A stretch of 43,499 nucleotides of DNA from JAMIFN01 sp035906235 (lineage in GTDB: Bacteria > Pseudomonadota > Gammaproteobacteria > Burkholderiales > Burkholderiaceae_C): NCBI GenBank assembly GCA_035906235.1, contig JAMIFN010000067.1, positions 1 through 43,499 of the forward strand, given 5' to 3'. The translations under genes were made by a program, and so were the position numbers. A model generated the notes under the pieces. The model ran no database searches and was not told the origin of the DNA. It worked only from the letters and a program-made list of their open reading frames with translations. Positions within the stretch are counted from its first letter, which is position 1. Each line of letters starts with the position of its first letter. This document shows positions 42,920 to 43,499 of this stretch, piece after piece.

Positions 42920-43369
42920 TTAGAACAAGCCAAACAGCTTGGCCGCAAAGACCAGCGTCAAAGCCACAGAGGGAATCAGCACCGCCAGCGCCGTTTTGCG
43001 CCCCATGTCTTTCGACAATTGGTGGCTCACATCGATGTAGATGTGACGAATGCCAGCAAACAAATGGTGGGTAAAAGCCCAAAACAGCGCCAGCACCACG
43101 AGCTTGAGAATAGGGAAACCCGCGACAGGCGCCCAAACCAGCGCGGCTTGGAATTGGCCGAAACTGATTTGCGAAGTCACCGAATGTTCAAACAGCCAAA
43201 TAATCAGCGGCAGTAGCACAAACATCAGCAAACCGCTGACGCGGTGCAAGATGGAAACAAAACCCGCCAGAGGCAGGCGGTAGGTGCGCACATCTTTGAA
43301 AACATTGATGTTGCGAAACTCTGGCTTCGCCTTGCGGCGCGCTTTCAAGTCATCAGACGCTTGGGCCAT
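42920..43369 (-). CDS. sdhC: Succinate dehydrogenase cytochrome b556 subunit SdhC
   Basis: 149 residues with three membrane helices. The RPxxxxI.. type N-terminus (KPEFRNINVFKDVRTYRLPLAGFVSILHRVSGLLMFVLLPLIIWLF) contains the S...HR.SG quinone/haem motif, and FTHHLFAGIRHIYIDV carries the haem-ligand His region. The ATG at 43369 (MAQASDDLKARRKAK) follows GGGAATTATTTCC, a weak ribosome-binding site. It is the first gene of sdhCDAB. The remaining 130 bases to the window end show no further gene. Confidence 0.94.
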   Translation of the reverse strand: MAQASDDLKARRKAKPEFRNINVFKDVRTYRLPLAGFVSILHRVSGLLMFVLLPLIIWLFEHSVTSQISFGQFQAALVWAPVAGFPILKLVVLALFWAFTHHLFAGIRHIYIDVSHQLSKDMGRKTALAVLIPSVALTLVFAAKLFGLF

Positions 43370-43499
43370 GGAAATAATTCCCTTATCCAAAAAGTTGTTG
43401 TAGGGGTGTGTTGCTCTTGTTTTGTCGCCCATAGAGTCCCAGCTTGTGACCAGGGCCCCTGCGGCAAGCCCACGATTTTACGCCAAGCCGCATAGGGTG

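Overview
The window is chromosomal DNA of a betaproteobacterium, most likely Burkholderiales and Comamonadaceae-like. The evidence is the set of core genes: an hfq-hflX-hflK-hflC run, a ctaC-ctaD-small ORF-ctaG-DUF2970-ctaE cytochrome oxidase operon, a SAH riboswitch in front of ahcY, sdhC-sdhD-sdhA-sdhB, and an ftsK-lolA-rarA run. No phage, plasmid, tRNA, rRNA or CRISPR array was seen. Gene density is high. Apart from small repeats and one RAYT-type transposase gene, the content is housekeeping.

Layout. 1-2509 (minus): 5' end of tamB and complete tamA (outer-membrane assembly). 2666-4850 (plus): two YejB/YejE-type peptide ABC permeases without binding protein or ATPase. 4931-6085 (minus): rodA. 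6200-10428 (plus): a 2Fe-2S/FAD reductase, the SAH riboswitch with ahcY, a nested palindromic repeat, a FabG-like reductase and a SnoaL-like protein. 10629-19310 (plus): hfq, hflX, hflK, hflC, ftsK, lolA, rarA. 19373-19933: a decayed LprI-like (DUF1311) gene split by a 162-bp MITE. 20052-25013 (minus): cytochrome c oxidase operon closed by a strong terminator. 25341-26598 (plus): GloC-type hydrolase and a small exported protein. 26585-27912 (minus): a degenerate RAYT and an FMN reductase. 28097-29088 (plus): rpoH behind a perfect CIRCE operator, followed at its stop codon by a second MITE. 29260-38588 (minus): type II secretion genes gspL-M-N-D-E-F and dacB. 38790-39935 (plus): queG. 39971-43369 (minus): sdhCDAB.

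The most interesting signal is a window-wide family of six short REP-like repeats. Each has a GGAG-type head (degenerate in one copy), the stem-loop CTRC-TCAG-GCAG and a conserved GTTTT tail. They lie at 2603, 12195, 17199, 27312, 32153 and 38789. One copy abuts the RAYT gene, the expected arrangement for a RAYT and its REPs, but this RAYT lacks the first His of its HUH motif and any Tyr in the expected catalytic stretch. One copy has become the first codons of queG. Separately, the MITE in the LprI-like gene can be removed on paper at its TTAA duplication, and the reading frame then runs across the junction.

Two regulatory sites are clear from sequence. One is the CIRCE operator directly in front of rpoH, implying HrcA control of the heat-shock sigma factor. 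The other is the SAH riboswitch, whose pseudoknot strand overlaps a terminator stem. Several operons are shorter than their usual forms in relatives (rodA without mreBCD-mrdA, gsp without pseudopilins, ahcY without metF, hflC without hisZ/purA, yej without A/F), which suggests a rearranged genome.
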